Assembly (NCBI GenBank): GCA_905221605.1
Contig: CAJNDS010002247.1
Span: 424,001 to 488,000 of the forward strand
DNA: 64,000 nucleotides
Direction of reading: 5' to 3'
Source: Symbiodinium natans
Lineage: Eukaryota; Sar; Dinophyceae; Suessiales; Symbiodiniaceae
Below, piece by piece: positions 50,473-61,375 of the stretch (positions within the stretch are counted from its first letter, which is position 1; every line of letters starts with the position of its first letter). The translations under genes and the position numbers were made by a program. The notes beneath the pieces were generated by a model, which saw only the letters and a program-made list of their open reading frames with translations, did not search any database and was not told the origin of the DNA.

Positions 50473-50541
50473 CAGGGCTCTGGGCAACCCCAAATCGAAC
50501 GAGGCCTCTCGCTGCGAGGCACGGCTGGTGGCCTGCCATGG
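50473..50541 (-). CDS. 23-codon exon between inverted tracts, telomeric donor
   Basis: Acceptor GCCTTTCTTCCAG, donor GTTTAGGG (50471-50472). Frame 1 reads PWQATSRASQREASFDLGLP. The frame that joins 50238-50359 in phase reads MAGHQPCLAARGLVRFGVAQ. Both are open. The plus strand is also open. Confidence 0.45.
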
Positions 50542-50576
50542 CTGGAAGAAAGGCTTGTAGGGTTTAGGGTTTGGGG

Positions 50577-50925
50577 TTTAGGTACGGTTTAGGGTTTAGG
50601 GTTTAGGGTTTAGGGTTTAGGGTTTAGGGTTTAGGGTTTAGGGTTTAGGGTTTAGGGTTTAGGGTTTAGGGTTTAGGGTTTAGGGTTTAGGGTTTAGGGT
50701 TTAGGGTTTTGTGTTTAGGGTTTAGGGTTTAGGGTTTAGGGTTTAGGTTTTAGGGTTTAGGGTTTAGGGTTTAGGGTTTAGGGTTTAGGGTTTAGGGTTT
50801 AGGGTTTAGGGTTTAGGGTTTAGGGTTTAGGGTTTAGGGTTTGGGCTTTAGGGTTTAGGGTTTAGGGTTTGGGCTTTAGGGTTTCGGGTTTAGGGTTTCG
50901 GGTTTAGGGTTTCGGGTTGGACTTG
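50577..50925. repeat. Longest TTTAGGG domain, about 45 units
   Basis: Near-perfect arrays broken by short variants (TTTTGTG, TTTGGGC, TTTCGGG). In transcript direction it precedes exon 50473-50541. Confidence 0.9.
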
Positions 50926-51402
50926 CAGGGCTTGTAGGGCTTCTGGTTTACAGCGTTTGTAAGGCTTATGGGGTTTAGAGAGGAGGTAGAGATCATGTAT
51001 CTTTGCCTAGAGGGCTCGTGGGGCGCTATAAGTTCACTTGATACTGAAGGTATCATGGGCAGCTCACAAGGCTTCTGGGTTTCTTCGAACTTTCGAGCCC
51101 TGAGGCCCTTTAAAAGGCCTACACTCTATAGCCTCTTTACCTCAATACATCTTCAACCCGAAGCCCTTTCACCCGAATCTCCTAAACCGCGAAGCCACCC
51201 GACCTCGACATGCCCCTGCGGCTTGCACACCAAACCCTAAACCCTAAACCCTGAACCCTAAACTCTCAACCCTCAACCCTCAACCCTAAACCCTCAACAC
51301 AGACCCTAAATCCTAAGCCCTTATTCCTAGACACAAACCCTAAACTTACACCCTAAACCCTAAACTCTAAACCCTGAACCCTAAACCTTAAATCCTAAAC
51401 AC

Positions 51403-51452
51403 CCTGGGGCCCGTGCCTCGATCCGATTCAGCGAGGCCACGCCCGCCACGCC
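51403..51452 (-). CDS. Small exon (GVAGVASLNRIEARAP)
   Basis: Acceptor TTCCCTTTGGATCAG, donor GTGTTTAGG. Confidence 0.5.
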
Positions 51453-51602
51453 CTGATCCAAAGGGAAAGTGGGTTCCGGTTTAGTGTTTAGGGTTTAGGG
51501 TTTGGGGTTTAGGGTTTAGGGCTAAGGGCTTAAGGTTTAGGGTGTAGCGTTTAGGGTTTAGCGTTCAGGGTTTAGGGCACCTGTAACGCAACCTCTTGAA
51601 AC

Positions 51603-51671
51603 CCCACATAGCTCCAACAACGCTTAAGGCGCAAGACGCCAGCAAAGGCCCCCCCTCCCACTGGAGACTTT
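51603..51671 (-). CDS. 22-codon exon, hydrophobic
   Basis: Acceptor GCATCACCAG, SLQWEGGPLLASCALSVVGA, donor GTTTCAAG. A second frame (KVSSGRGGLCWRLAP with stop) would join the upstream exon in phase. Confidence 0.4.
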
Positions 51672-51821
51672 CTGGTGATGCAAGCTTCGAAAACATGGAC
51701 CCAAGCTGCTGACCCTAAACCCTAAAACCCTAAAGCCCTAAAGCCCTAAAGCCCTAAAACCCTAAAACCCTAAAACCCTAAAACCGTAAACCCTAAAACC
51801 CTAAAACCCTAAACCCTAAAC

Positions 51822-52145
51822 CTGTGACATCTTCACTTGGGACATCTCCGCCTTGGTCGCCGCCACAGACGCCCTCAGCCAGTTCGCTGCGTTCACCTCG
51901 AGGTGGGCCTGCGCTGCCTGTAGCTCTGCCTCGGGTTTGGCGACACGCCTCCTGGCCCACCTAAACCCTAAACCCTAAACCCTAAACCCTAAACCCTAAA
52001 CCCTAAACCCTAAACCCTAAACCCTAAACCCTAAGCCCTAAACCCTAAACCCTAAACCCCCAGGTTGGGAACCTGGCAAGGAGTCTGCGTGAACAGGTGG
52101 GCACTCTCGATGAGTGGATCCACCGGCACAAGAGGCGAAGGGCCT
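51822..52145 (-). CDS. Two exons in phase; long coiled-coil segment
   Basis: 52058-52145 (acceptor CAGCTACAG, ALRLLCRWIHSSRVPTCSRR, donor GTTTAGGG) joins 51822-51951 (acceptor GTGGGCCAG, RRVAKPEAELQAAQAHLEVN, then AANWLRASVAATKAEMSQVK, donor GTTTAGGG). Both donors are the telomere-type repeat. The second exon is heptad-like and one of the clearest coding islands. On plus, 52058-52145 also reads LREQVGTLDEWIHRHKRR, with CCCCCAG and GTTTAGGG borders. Confidence 0.6.
51961..52057. repeat. CCCTAAA tract between two phase-matched exons
   Basis: Fills essentially the whole intron between exons 52058-52145 and 51822-51951 (106 nt), so this intron is nearly pure repeat. Confidence 0.85.
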
Positions 52146-52199
52146 CTGTAGCTGAGGGTTTAGGGTTTAGGGTCTAGGGTTTAGGGTTTAGACTGCTGA

Positions 52200-52960
52200 C
52201 TAGGACCCTCTGACAAAAATATCCTTACATCTGAACCTGAAAAATAAGGAAACGTATAAAATCTCCAAAAAACTACCAAAAACATCCTTACATATGATCC
52301 TGAAAAATAAGCAAAAGTATAAAAATTCTCCCCAGAGCCTACCTAGCACTCTTGACAACGGGGTTATTCCACTTGCTTACAGAAGCATCATAGCCCTGCC
52401 CCAGACCCTTTCCATTTGCTTATAGCACCGCTATGCTGCGGGTCGGCCAAACACACCGGTAAAAGCGCACGTATTTAGTTGAAATCTGTTTCGTTGCAAG
52501 TTAAATTTGCCCACGCGTATATAGTCAGGACACCCAATGCCCTCGCCGACGCCTGAGCTATATACATCTGAAAAGAATGATCCGGTGTCTATTTTTTCAA
52601 AACAAGACACAAACTAGTTAAGCCCAAACGCAAGTTGCAGCTGCCTGATCAAAGATCAGTTTGGTTGTTAAATGCCTCCGAAAATGTCGGCCCATGGCTT
52701 GCTCCCAGAGTTACAAAGACCGCGGGGAACAGCGCGCAGCTTCACTGTCCTTTCCTCCCAGGTTGCTATAATGCCGCGGCGCTTGAAGCCACTCCTTTTT
52801 GTGTTGCCCATCACCTTTGGAAACAAAGAGGTGAAGCGTCCATCCATGCAGTTGTGGGTCGCTTGAGTTCGCGCACTGGTTCATTGAATCCACAAAGTGA
52901 CGCTGCAGCCCAGCCAATGTGCTGTTCTCTGGTTTTTGGCAGGGTGCGGCCTCTCCGGCA
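52200..52960. other. Second island without telomere-type repeats
   Basis: Starts with two copies of a roughly 65-bp unit (52212-52329, ATCCTTACAT and CTGAAAAATAAG). A plus ORF 52635-52960 (VTKTAGNSAQLHCPFLPGCY) is open for over 100 codons, but has no splice or start support. Confidence 0.5.
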
Positions 52961-53149
52961 TGTATTCCTAAACCCTAAACCCTAAACCCTACATCTAAAT
53001 CCCAAACCCCAACACAGGGTCGGAATAGCTACTTATCGTATTCCCTCATATTTATACGATAATAACCCCCAAAAACCCCAAACCCTAAACTCCCTCAAAC
53101 CCGATATGAAGCCCCCCCCACCCCCCCGCCCCCCCACTCCCCCTAGCCA

Positions 53150-53219
53150 TCAGGCCTCGTAGGGGAAGGAGACCTTGACGGTCTGGTTCCCCCCCGCCTC
53201 CAACCAGCGCGCCAGAGGC
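53150..53219 (-). CDS. Terminal exon (PLARWLEAGGNQTVKVSFPY)
   Basis: Acceptor CCCTTACCCAG, 22 codons, TGA at 53150-53152. Beta-strand-like end. Unknown. Confidence 0.5.
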
Positions 53220-55590
53220 CTGGGTAAGGGCTTTTGTTGCTTTAGGGCTTAGGGTTGGGCCGCTAGCAGGTGCCCACAAAATTTGGGCATTAGGGCTTGG
53301 GGTGCAACCGTTCGATGACGTTCTATATAGTTTGGTGTAGTGAGGGTTTACGGTCATGGTCCCGGATGTTTTGTGTGTTCAGGGCACTTTTCAGGGTACT
53401 TGGGGATTTGGAGCATCGGGGGCTTGGGGTAGTTCGGGTTTGGGGTCGAGTGTTCAGCTCTGGACAGTTTCAGCTAGTAGGGAGTTCTTAAGCGAGACGC
53501 CTTAGGACAGGCACTCCTCCCCCCCCCCCCCCCGGCCAACACAGAAGTCAGGCATGATATTCAATCGTGTCCAAGCTCGACGTTTTCCTGCTTCAAAGTC
53601 AATCATACATCAGCCCTTGCAAGGCTACTGAGTTTATCCTAGAACTCTGAGTACTGTAGTATTTCATGGGATCATCCTTTTGGTTTCTCTTGATTCAAAA
53701 CATTGTCATTTGAGGATCTTTGTCTTCCAACGGCTGGGTGTCCTTAGCTCATAAAAGAATATTCATACTTTCTAAACACAGATCGTCTTTCACCATCTGG
53801 AGAAAGCATGAACAGGATGAACGAGTCATAAAAAGGAAAGAGCCACCAAACTCTGGACCAAAACAACAACCAGATCCTGGAGTTTGGGAGCTCACCTCAT
53901 GATGACATCGGTGATGCGCCCAAGGAAACCGGTTTAGGGTTTGGGGTTTAGGGTTTAGGGTTTGGGGTTTAGGATTTAGGGTTTAGGGTTTAGGATTTAG
54001 TTAAAGGTGAGACACAGGTTGAAATGAGAAAAGTGATGGTATGGCTCCGGATACCGAGTAACCGAGTGAAGTCATTCATCGCACCGAATGCCCTTCTGTT
54101 TAGGGTTTTGCAGAAGAATGACGTGGCACAACAGCAGCAAGGAAATGCGAATGAAGGTCAGGGGTAACAATGCCCAAAGCTAGCAGTCCACGGAGCACAG
54201 AGCCGAATATTGCCAACGAAAGCGGCGGAAGCCCCCCAAACCTTAAACCTTGAACCTTACACCCTAATACCTAAACCCGAAACCGCGTGATTGAAAGGCG
54301 CCTCTCAAGGGGGAAGTCACGGCGGAGCAGGTCCGCTGCAGCCCCGCGCAAGACCTTTAGGGTTGAGGGTTTAGGGCTTAGGGTTTAATTAGGGCTTGGG
54401 GTTTAGGGCGCGGGGTTTAGGGTTTAGGACTTGGGGTGGCATGGAACACGAGCCGCCATCAATGTTTCGTTCCGGCCTTTAGGGGGCTAATGGGTCTCAC
54501 TCTGCTGTTTGGTCCAAAATCATGCGCCCTATCCGTATACTACCCTTAGAACCTCTTGTTTGGCAGAACCGCGAATTTTGGCGGCCGAAAGTCGCGTTCT
54601 CACCCCTCCTCCTGGTTTATGGAACTTTGGCCCCCAGCCCCTGGCCGGAAGAGGACGCGCAGGCCCTTCAGTGATACCCGCATACGAACAACAGAACCTT
54701 AGTGAGCATAAGATGCGCAATTTCCTTGAACTTTGTATGAACCCAAAACCCTAAAACCCTAAATCCTGAACCCGAAACCCTATACTATAAACCCTAGACC
54801 TTAAGCCCCCGGCACATGGACGCGCGTCCTCGTGGCTGCGCAGGCACCTTGTGGCAAAGTCGCCGGGGGCCACCTGCCGCCAGCCTAAGCCCTCTTGTGT
54901 ACTTTTGCATGCTTCCGGATGGTATGGGAATTCTACCCTAAACCCTAAACCCTAAACCCTAAACCCTAAAACCCTAAACCCTAAACCCTAAACCCTAAAC
55001 CCTAAACCCTAAACCCCAAAACCCTAAACCTCTGGTTTAGGAGTTGAGGGTTTAGGGCTTGGTTCTTGCAACCCTGAACTCGACCGGCGGGTGCTAAACC
55101 CTAAACCCTAAACCCTAAACCCTAAACCCTAAACCCTAAACCCTAAACCCTAAATTGTAAGACTCTGTGCTTTTGAGGGCTTTAGTGTGTGGGCTTTAAG
55201 GATCACCCTAAATCGCAAGGCCCTATTGCCCCTACAGCAAAGCCCCCCCTGGGCCTAGACACCATAGTCCCCCAAGGTCTCCAATTTTGAAAATCTCCCT
55301 GAAACCCACTTAGAGCCTCCTAGGTAGCCCACTTAGAGCCTCCTAGGTAGCCTATGACAGTAGCTGGGGGTCATAAAGCGCGAAGAACTGGCTCTGACCT
55401 TACGGGGGGGGGCCCCAAATAGTAGGATCCCTTTACCCTAAACCCTAAACCCCTAACCCCGAAACCCTAAACCGCCTAAACCCTAACCCCTAAACCCTAA
55501 AACACCCTAAACCCCTAACCCCTAAACCCTAAACCCTAAAGGACCGAACTAAGGGACGAGATCGTAAACCCCCATTTCTCTCCTGCAGCG
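53220..55590. other. Spacer and ambiguous islands
   Basis: 53885-53930 on minus (FLGRITDVIM, donor GTGAGC) and 54545-54680 on minus (GGVRTRLSAAKIRGSAKQEV, donor GTAGTA) are likely exons with one border each. 53720-53902 plus is open but unsupported. Confidence 0.35.
54018..54167 (+). CDS. Plus-strand terminal exon-like ORF, 49 codons
   Basis: Acceptor GGTGAGACACAG, VEMRKVMVWLRIPSNRVKSF, then NALLFRVLQKNDVAQQQQGN, TAA at 54165-54167. A TTTAGGG unit lies inside the frame as LFRV. An internal acceptor (TTTTGCAG) and donor (GTCAGG) could also trim it. One of few islands better on plus. Confidence 0.4.
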   Translation, partial: VEMRKVMVWLRIPSNRVKSFIAPNALLFRVLQKNDVAQQQQGNANEGQG

Positions 55591-55593
55591 AAC

Positions 55594-57451
55594 CTCTGGG
55601 CAGCCCATGGGGTCGCTTTTCATCGGGGTCAGCAGCGGAGGCCGCTTGAAGGCCTTCGGCTCGAAGGCTTTAGGGTAGGGTTGAGGGTTTAGGGTTCAGG
55701 GTCCAGGGTTGGGGGTTTAGGATTTGGAGGTTTCATCCCCAATTTTTGTTTATGGGGCCTTCCAAGGGCACGCCATCTCCAGCAGAAAAGAGAAACTCCC
55801 GCGTATAGGTGTCAGGCGGTTAAGGGGTGGGCGCTTGGGGTTACTTTGGGGTGAAAGAGCCACGCCTTGATGACGGCACGGCTTCCATCAGCACATGGAG
55901 AGGGGGAAGGGGAGTGCTGTCAGTGGGGGGTCACTTCTGTGGGTCCTGTTGATAAAGGACTCGATTGTAAAGTGTGCCCTCTTCTCAAGGTGTGCCCTCC
56001 ATAGGGGACCCTACCTACTACCTATGGCAGAAACCGTAAGAGACACCCCCAAAACTCCCGAAGCCCCTAATTGGGCCCGAAGCCCACGACAGCAAAGACC
56101 CCCTTGGGCGCCTTCTTCTTGCACTGGCGGGGGGACAATTTCTTGGCCACCTCTGCCGCATGCAGCACCTGTGTTGCGAGGGCTTGAGCGTTCTAGTTGG
56201 GGGGTTTAGGGTTTAGGGTTTAGGGTTTAGGGGGCAGGGTTCTTGCGTAGGGTTTGAGGGTAGGGGCCCCCTTATCGACCACGCCATCCATGTGCTGGCT
56301 CAGGGCGTTTTGCATTCGAGCTTGAAGGGGTGATGAAGAGGTTTCAGGGTGTTCTGCCCTAAACCCGAAACCCTAACCCCTCAACATGAGCTCCTGCCGT
56401 CACGACCCACCCCGCACCTGGTTTTTAGGCCCGAACCACTTCTCCTAGACCCGAATCCCCAAACCTAAACCCAAAATACAACCCTGCAGCTCTTCGAAGG
56501 CAGAAGTGTCCCTAAACCCCTAAACCCCTAAACCCCAAAACCCGAAAACCCGAAAACCCGAAAACCCGAAAACCCGAAAACCCGAAAACCCGAAAACCCG
56601 AAAACCCGAAAACCCGAAAACCCGAAAACCCGAAAACCCGAAAACCCGAAAACCCGAAAACCCGAAAACCCGAAAACCCGAAAACCCGAAAACCCCAAAA
56701 CCCCAAAACCCCAAAACCCCAAAACCCCAAAACCCCAAAACCCCAAAACCCCAAAAACCCCAAAAACCCCAAACCCTACAACCTAAACCCTAAACCCCTA
56801 ACCCTTAAACCCCTAAACGCTAAACCCCTAACCCTTAAACCCTTAAACCCTAAACCCACTAAGGAGGCCTCTGTATGCTGGCTCCGTCCCATCGCCGCGC
56901 GCGTGGAGGAGTTGGCAGCAGACCAGACCTGGGCAGGGATTTATCCTGGTTCTAGGGTTTAGGGTTTAGGGTTTAGGGTTTAGGGTCTAGGGTTTAGGGT
57001 TTAGGGCTTAGGGTTTAGACATCTCAAGACCTCCCCAAATATCTCACCATCCTTCCCTCAACCCCACTCCCTTTAAGAAATCGAGGGCCAAGGGATGTGG
57101 AGGTGAGGCAAGTCAAGAGGCAGGAGAAAGAAGCCCAGCACCCGAAAGGCTGCAGCGATTTTCTCGGACCCAAAAAGAGTACAAGGGCCCTATTGGAGAC
57201 GAGATAAAGGGAAGAGCGGCCCAGCCTCAGGTACCACCCCTAAACCCTAAACCCTAAAGCCTAAACTCTAAACCCTAATCCCTAAACCCTAAAACCCTAA
57301 AACCCTAAAACCCTAAAACCCTAAACCCTAAACCCTAAACCCTAAACCCTAAACCCTAAACCCTAAACCCTAAACCTTAGGGGGCGGTGCTTTTGCGGCC
57401 AGGCTGCTGCATAGTTCGCTGCCCGCGTGCCCAAGCCTTGGGATGAAACCG
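55594..57451 (-). CDS. Four exons in phase; basic protein segment
   Basis: 57376-57451 (GFIPRLGHAGSELCSSLAAK, donor GTTTAGGG), 56860-56928 (VWSAANSSTRAAMGRSQHTE, donor GTGGGTTTAGGG), 56100-56168 (VLHAAEVAKKLSPRQCKKKA, donor GTCTTT) and 55594-55653 (AFKRPPLLTPMKSDPMGCPE, donor GTTCGC). 91 codons, all joins in phase, no stop yet. Acceptors are ACCGTAG, CCCTGCCCAG, CGCAACACAG and GAGCCGAAG. Lys/Arg-rich; unknown family. The second intron contains the CCCGAAAA array. Confidence 0.6.
56528..56772. repeat. 8-bp array CCCGAAAA then CCCCAAAA
   Basis: About 20 CCCGAAAA units, then about 9 CCCCAAAA units. Encodes FGFSGFRV-type repeats in overlapping minus frames; not taken as genes. Confidence 0.9.
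57156..57230 (+). CDS. Plus-strand exon-like island inside a minus intron
   Basis: Acceptor CGAAAGGCTGCAG, IFSDPKRVQGPYWRRDKGKS, donor GTACCA. Composition and both splice sites are good. The minus strand reads RSSLYLVSNRALVLFLGPRK. Conflicts with the minus gene around it. Confidence 0.3.
57285..57378. repeat. CCCTAAAA then CCCTAAA tract
   Basis: Four 8-mers followed by about nine 7-mers, ending at the donor of exon 57376-57451. Confidence 0.85.
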
Positions 57452-57455
57452 CTAC

Positions 57456-57723
57456 GGTTTAGGGTTTAGGGTTTAGGGTTTAGGGTTTAGGGTTTAGGGT
57501 TTAGGGTTTAGGGTTTAGGGTTTAGGGTTTAGGGTTTAGGGTTTAGGGTTAGGTTTAGGGTTTAGGGTTTAGGGTTTAGGGTTTAGGGTTTAGGGTTTAG
57601 GGTTTAGGGTTTAGGGTTTAGGGTTTAGGGTTTAGGGTTTAGGGTTTAGTGTTTAGGGTTTAGGGTTTAGGGTTTAGGGTTTAGGGTTGAGGGTTTTAGG
57701 GTTTTAGGGTTGAGGGTTTAGGG
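57456..57723. repeat. Long TTTAGGG domain
   Basis: About 36 units with TTAGGG and TTTAGTG exceptions; right partner of the tract at 57285-57378. Confidence 0.9.
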
Positions 57724-58059
57724 TCCCGTAATATGGTCCCTTGCCTTGTTTGAAGGGTTCTGAAGTACGGGCCCTTGGTTTTGATGGGTATATAAGGGGT
57801 ATACTAAGGGCTCCCTAATTGAGGCAGTAGGGAACCGTGTCACCGAATTCTCCTGCCCTTGCAGTAACCCTCAACGCGGAACCCTAAACCCCAAACCCTA
57901 AAAACAACGTAAAGTGGAACATCCCAACGTAAAAGCCCAACGCCCAAAGCTCTTTAGGAACCGTTCAGAGGGTTAGGGTTTAGGGTTTAGGGTTTAGGGT
58001 TTAGGGTTTAGGGTTTAGGGTTTAGGGTTTAGGGTTTAGGGTTTAGGGTTTAGGGTAAC

Positions 58060-59195
58060 CCCATGATACACCCTTAAATCCACAGGTACGCGTGAAGCAA
58101 CGCAGCTCAGCGGCGTATCGCCGACACGGCAAAGAGGTCCCCGGAGAGGCCTTGCGTTGCTACTTGGGGGTTTAGGGTTTAGGGTTTAGGGTTTGGGGTT
58201 TACAAAACTAAGAGACACCTAAAATAGACCCCCGAAGCAGCAGGATTCCCTTATGAAAGGGCGCCAATAAGGTACCCGCAATATATCGTTAACCTCCACT
58301 TGATGGTTAGGGCTTATTGGGTTGAGAGTTCTAGGGTTTTGGGTGTGGAGAAGATTGATGATTCATACATCAAGAGTCTTTGCAAGCTGCGGTGGCTGGG
58401 AATCTCGAGAAGGAAGCTCTCCTCGTTTCATGAAGTTTGAAGAGGTCTCAATAAACATCAAAGAAGGGGTCCTGATCTGGAGTCCTCTGTCAGGGGTCTT
58501 TTTCGTTGTTCCCGCTCTTTACCAGAGATCCTTACCAGGGAGACTTGGCGAAGGTCTGTACTAAGGATCTGTAGTCCATCTTGTCAAGAAAAATTGGGTT
58601 TAGATAAAAAATCGCAATGAGGACCTCTGATGGATCCCTGATCTGGATCACGAGTCAGAATTCATTAGCAATGCTTGTTTGGGAGTATGCTTGTTAAGCG
58701 TCCCCTTGCTTTAACTTCTTTAGCCTACCAGGGTGCTAATTCGGGATCCTTGTTACGGACAGTGATCCTTCGTATAGCAGTTGGATTTTCCAGGATCCGT
58801 AAACGATGAAACTTGACATGGCATCCTTGTTCAAAGTGTTTGTCAGGCTTCCTCTCTGGTATTTTTGCTCACCCTCGCAACGAGATCCTGCAAAGCCTTC
58901 TTAGGGTTTAGGGTTGAGGGTTTTTAGGGTTTAGGGCTGTTTGAAAAAGATGAGTTGACGAGGAATGCGGACGAGGGATCCTTTTTTTGGGGTCTTTTGG
59001 AATCCTTGTTGCAGGCTTTGGCTCGGGATCCATGTTAAACATCTAGAGTACGGGCCCTGAGTGTGAGTTCGTACCAGGTATGTGTGTCATGCAGCGCAGA
59101 TTAGTCCTGATGGGCTTTGATTTCTTGTAGAAAGCAGCAGAAATACAGTCGGCCAGTAGGGGCACAAGAAAGTAAGCAGTGGACTAACATGCACA
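58060..59195. other. Spacer, mostly ordinary sequence
   Basis: A minus island at 58098-58142 (LSGDLFAVSAIRR then TGA, acceptor CGCAAG) may be a last exon. 58320-59190 has almost no telomere-type repeat and no supported gene; GGATCC-like words recur. Confidence 0.4.
58220..58282. mobile_element. Family H5 repeat
   Basis: Copy of 25596-25662: AAAATAGACC, CAGCAGGATTCCC, TATGAAAGGGCGCCAATAAG and GTACCC. Confidence 0.45.
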
Positions 59196-59199
59196 GCAT

Positions 59200-60102
59200 T
59201 CATAGCCTGTATGTGCGCCTTACGTAAGACTGTAGGCCTTCAGGAGATGGTTGCGATTTGGGAAAAAGCCTGACCTCAAAAACCACACATATCTGAAACT
59301 TGGCTCCCTTACTGGGGGTTTCGGGTTTAGGGTGAACTTGGATGGCGCCCCCTACAAAGTCTGCCAGCGTTTCAGGGCCACATGGGTTTTCAGGGTTTGG
59401 GTTTGTCGCCCCAAACCCCCCGAAAGCCGTCCAGCTGCCATCATGTGGTCGTATACGAAGGTCCCAATTTCGTCTGCCCCAACCCGCACCCCCCCAGAAA
59501 TTCAAGTTAAACCCTAAGCCCTGAACCGATAAACCCCTAGTCCAAAAAATGGACGAAATCAACCCCACACACCTAAACCCCGAACCCTAAACCCTATTCC
59601 AAGCCCTACAACCCTAAACCCTAAACCCTAAACACAGAGCCTGCACCCCCGCCTGTCTGCCCAGCAGCTGCATTTGGGTGCCGCAGCCAGGATGCGCCCA
59701 TCCCAGTCCTTTGATTCCACTGTAGGGTTTAGGGTTTAGGGTTTAGGGTTTAGGGTTTAGGGATATTCCAGTCTGTGGCTGGGGTTTGGGGTTTGGGGCT
59801 TGGGGCTCGGGGTTCGGGGTTCGGGGTCTGGGGTTCGGGGTCTGGGGTTCAACGGCGTGCCTCTTGAAGGTGATTTCAAGCTGGAAGGTCGGTTCAGGGT
59901 CGAAACCTAACTCCTCCAGAACTCCACGAAAGCCAACACCAAAAACTAACCTAGAATCCAGAGCCCCAAAAACCCAAATGCCAAACCCACCCTGAAACCC
60001 TAAACCCTAAACCCTAAACCCCAAACCCTCGCCCAGCGCCCGTGAACTGCTGAGCCAAGCTTCAGCTCCTCGGCGACACCCGGGCAGTCGAAGGCCAGCT
60101 GC
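59200..60102 (-). CDS. Six-exon 3' part of a gene; unknown product
   Basis: 60027-60102 (QLAFDCPGVAEELKLGSAVH), 59636-59708 (DWDGRILAAAPKCSCWADRR), 59417-59473 (EIGTFVYDHMMAAGRLSG), 59338-59360 (FVGGAIQ), 59275-59298 (FQICVVFE) and 59200-59229 (SYVRRTYRL, TGA at 59200-59202). All five joins agree in phase; 93 codons plus stop. Donors: GTTTGGGG, GTGTTTAGG, GTTTGGGG, GTTCAC, GTCAGG. Acceptors: GTGACTCAG, AATCAAAG, GGGGCAG, CTGGCAG, AGCCAAG, GGCCTACAG. No family recognised. 5' end not found. Confidence 0.6.
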
Positions 60103-60114
60103 CTGAGTCACTCT

Positions 60115-60245
60115 AGGGTTTAGGGTTTAGGGTTTGGGGTTTGGGGTTTGGGGTTTGGGGTTTGGGGTTTGGGGTTTGGGGTTTGGGGTTTGGGTTTGGG
60201 GTTTGGGGTTTGGGGTTTAGGGTTTAGGGTTTAGGGTTTACGGTT
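60115..60245. repeat. TTTAGGG / TTTGGGG tract
   Basis: Starts and ends with TTTAGGG but the middle is about 11 TTTGGGG units. Confidence 0.85.
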
Positions 60246-60667
60246 TAGGAGTCAGACTTGACTTTGGGTTGGCGTCGTAGGGCTTTTTTGGGGTTTTGGG
60301 TTTCGGGTGGGATCTAAGTTTAGGGTTTCGGGTTTACGGGTTCTGGGTTTGGGTCTTAGCAGCCTCGCAGGTCATGGGGGGGGGGGGCGCCAGGATGGGG
60401 CTTAGGGCCGAAGAGTACCACAGTGGTGCCTGAATTACGGAATTCGGGCGCTTCAGGCAAACCTTAACATCTAAGACCCCAGCACGAGCACGCTGTAAGC
60501 CGTAAAGCCATCTGAGGCCAAGTCAGGCGCCATGTGAATTTGGCCAAGCTTGCAATATCTGCTCTGACACTGTCTTGGAGCCCGTCCGACCCCGCAAGGC
60601 ACCCGACTTGGAGTGTCAGCAACTCAGCTCATGGGCAGGCTTATCACAAGTATGGGTCTTGGCTGCC

Positions 60668-60864
60668 CTAGATCCCAAAATGCAGTTTGGAAGGATCCTT
60701 CAGCGACCTCATGAAAGGGAGGAATAGCACTGCCTGGACATAGGCCCAAGTCGTGTCGGCTTTTGGCAAATGCCACAAAAGGGCTCTGAAGTCCCCGACA
60801 GTCTCAGTGTCACCGTCGGATAGGTACTTCCAAAGGGAGAGTATCCGGGTAGAGTATGGGGCCA
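60668..60864 (-). CDS. Large terminal exon, 65 codons
   Basis: Acceptor CCTTAAAGCAG, STRILSLWKYLSDGDTETVG, then FRALLWHLPKADTTWAYVQA, ending DPSKLHFGI and TAG at 60668-60670. Trp- and Leu-rich helical text of high quality. Unknown family. Confidence 0.65.
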
Positions 60865-61375
60865 CTGCTTTAAGGCAAGTTTACGAAACCCTTTAAAGCC
60901 CTACACCCCCCAAAGCACTTGCAAAGCCCGTAACCGATTAAATCCCTACATGATACCTTGCAAAGGCGCCCAGAAACCTTCGCCCCCTAAAGCCCTTCAA
61001 ACTTTCAACTGGCCCCCTAAGCCCCTAAACCCTAAACCCTAAGCCCTAAGCCCTAAACCCCTAAGCCCTGAACCGCAAACCGAATCCCCCCCCCGCCCCC
61101 ACCCCAAACACTCCGGCCTCAAAAGCAGCCCGGCCTTTTGCCGGGCTCCGGACTCCTGTGAAGGAGGCTGCTCTTCAGGAATCTCGGTTAGGGTTCAGGG
61201 TTTAGGGTTTAGGATTTAGGGCTTAGGGTTAGGGTTAGTGTTTAGGGTTTTCAGGAAATTTCTAGGGCTCAGGGCTTGGCTGCATATTCATGGCTTAGGC
61301 TTCAGAGATCTTCGTTACAAGAGTTCCTGGGTTGAGGGTGTAGGGTTTTCGGTTCAAGCAAAACTAAGGGATTAC

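Noticed and set aside
56512-56772. Three overlapping ORFs with FGFSGFRV repeats
   Set aside because: Product of the 8-bp CCCGAAAA array, with identical text in all frames.
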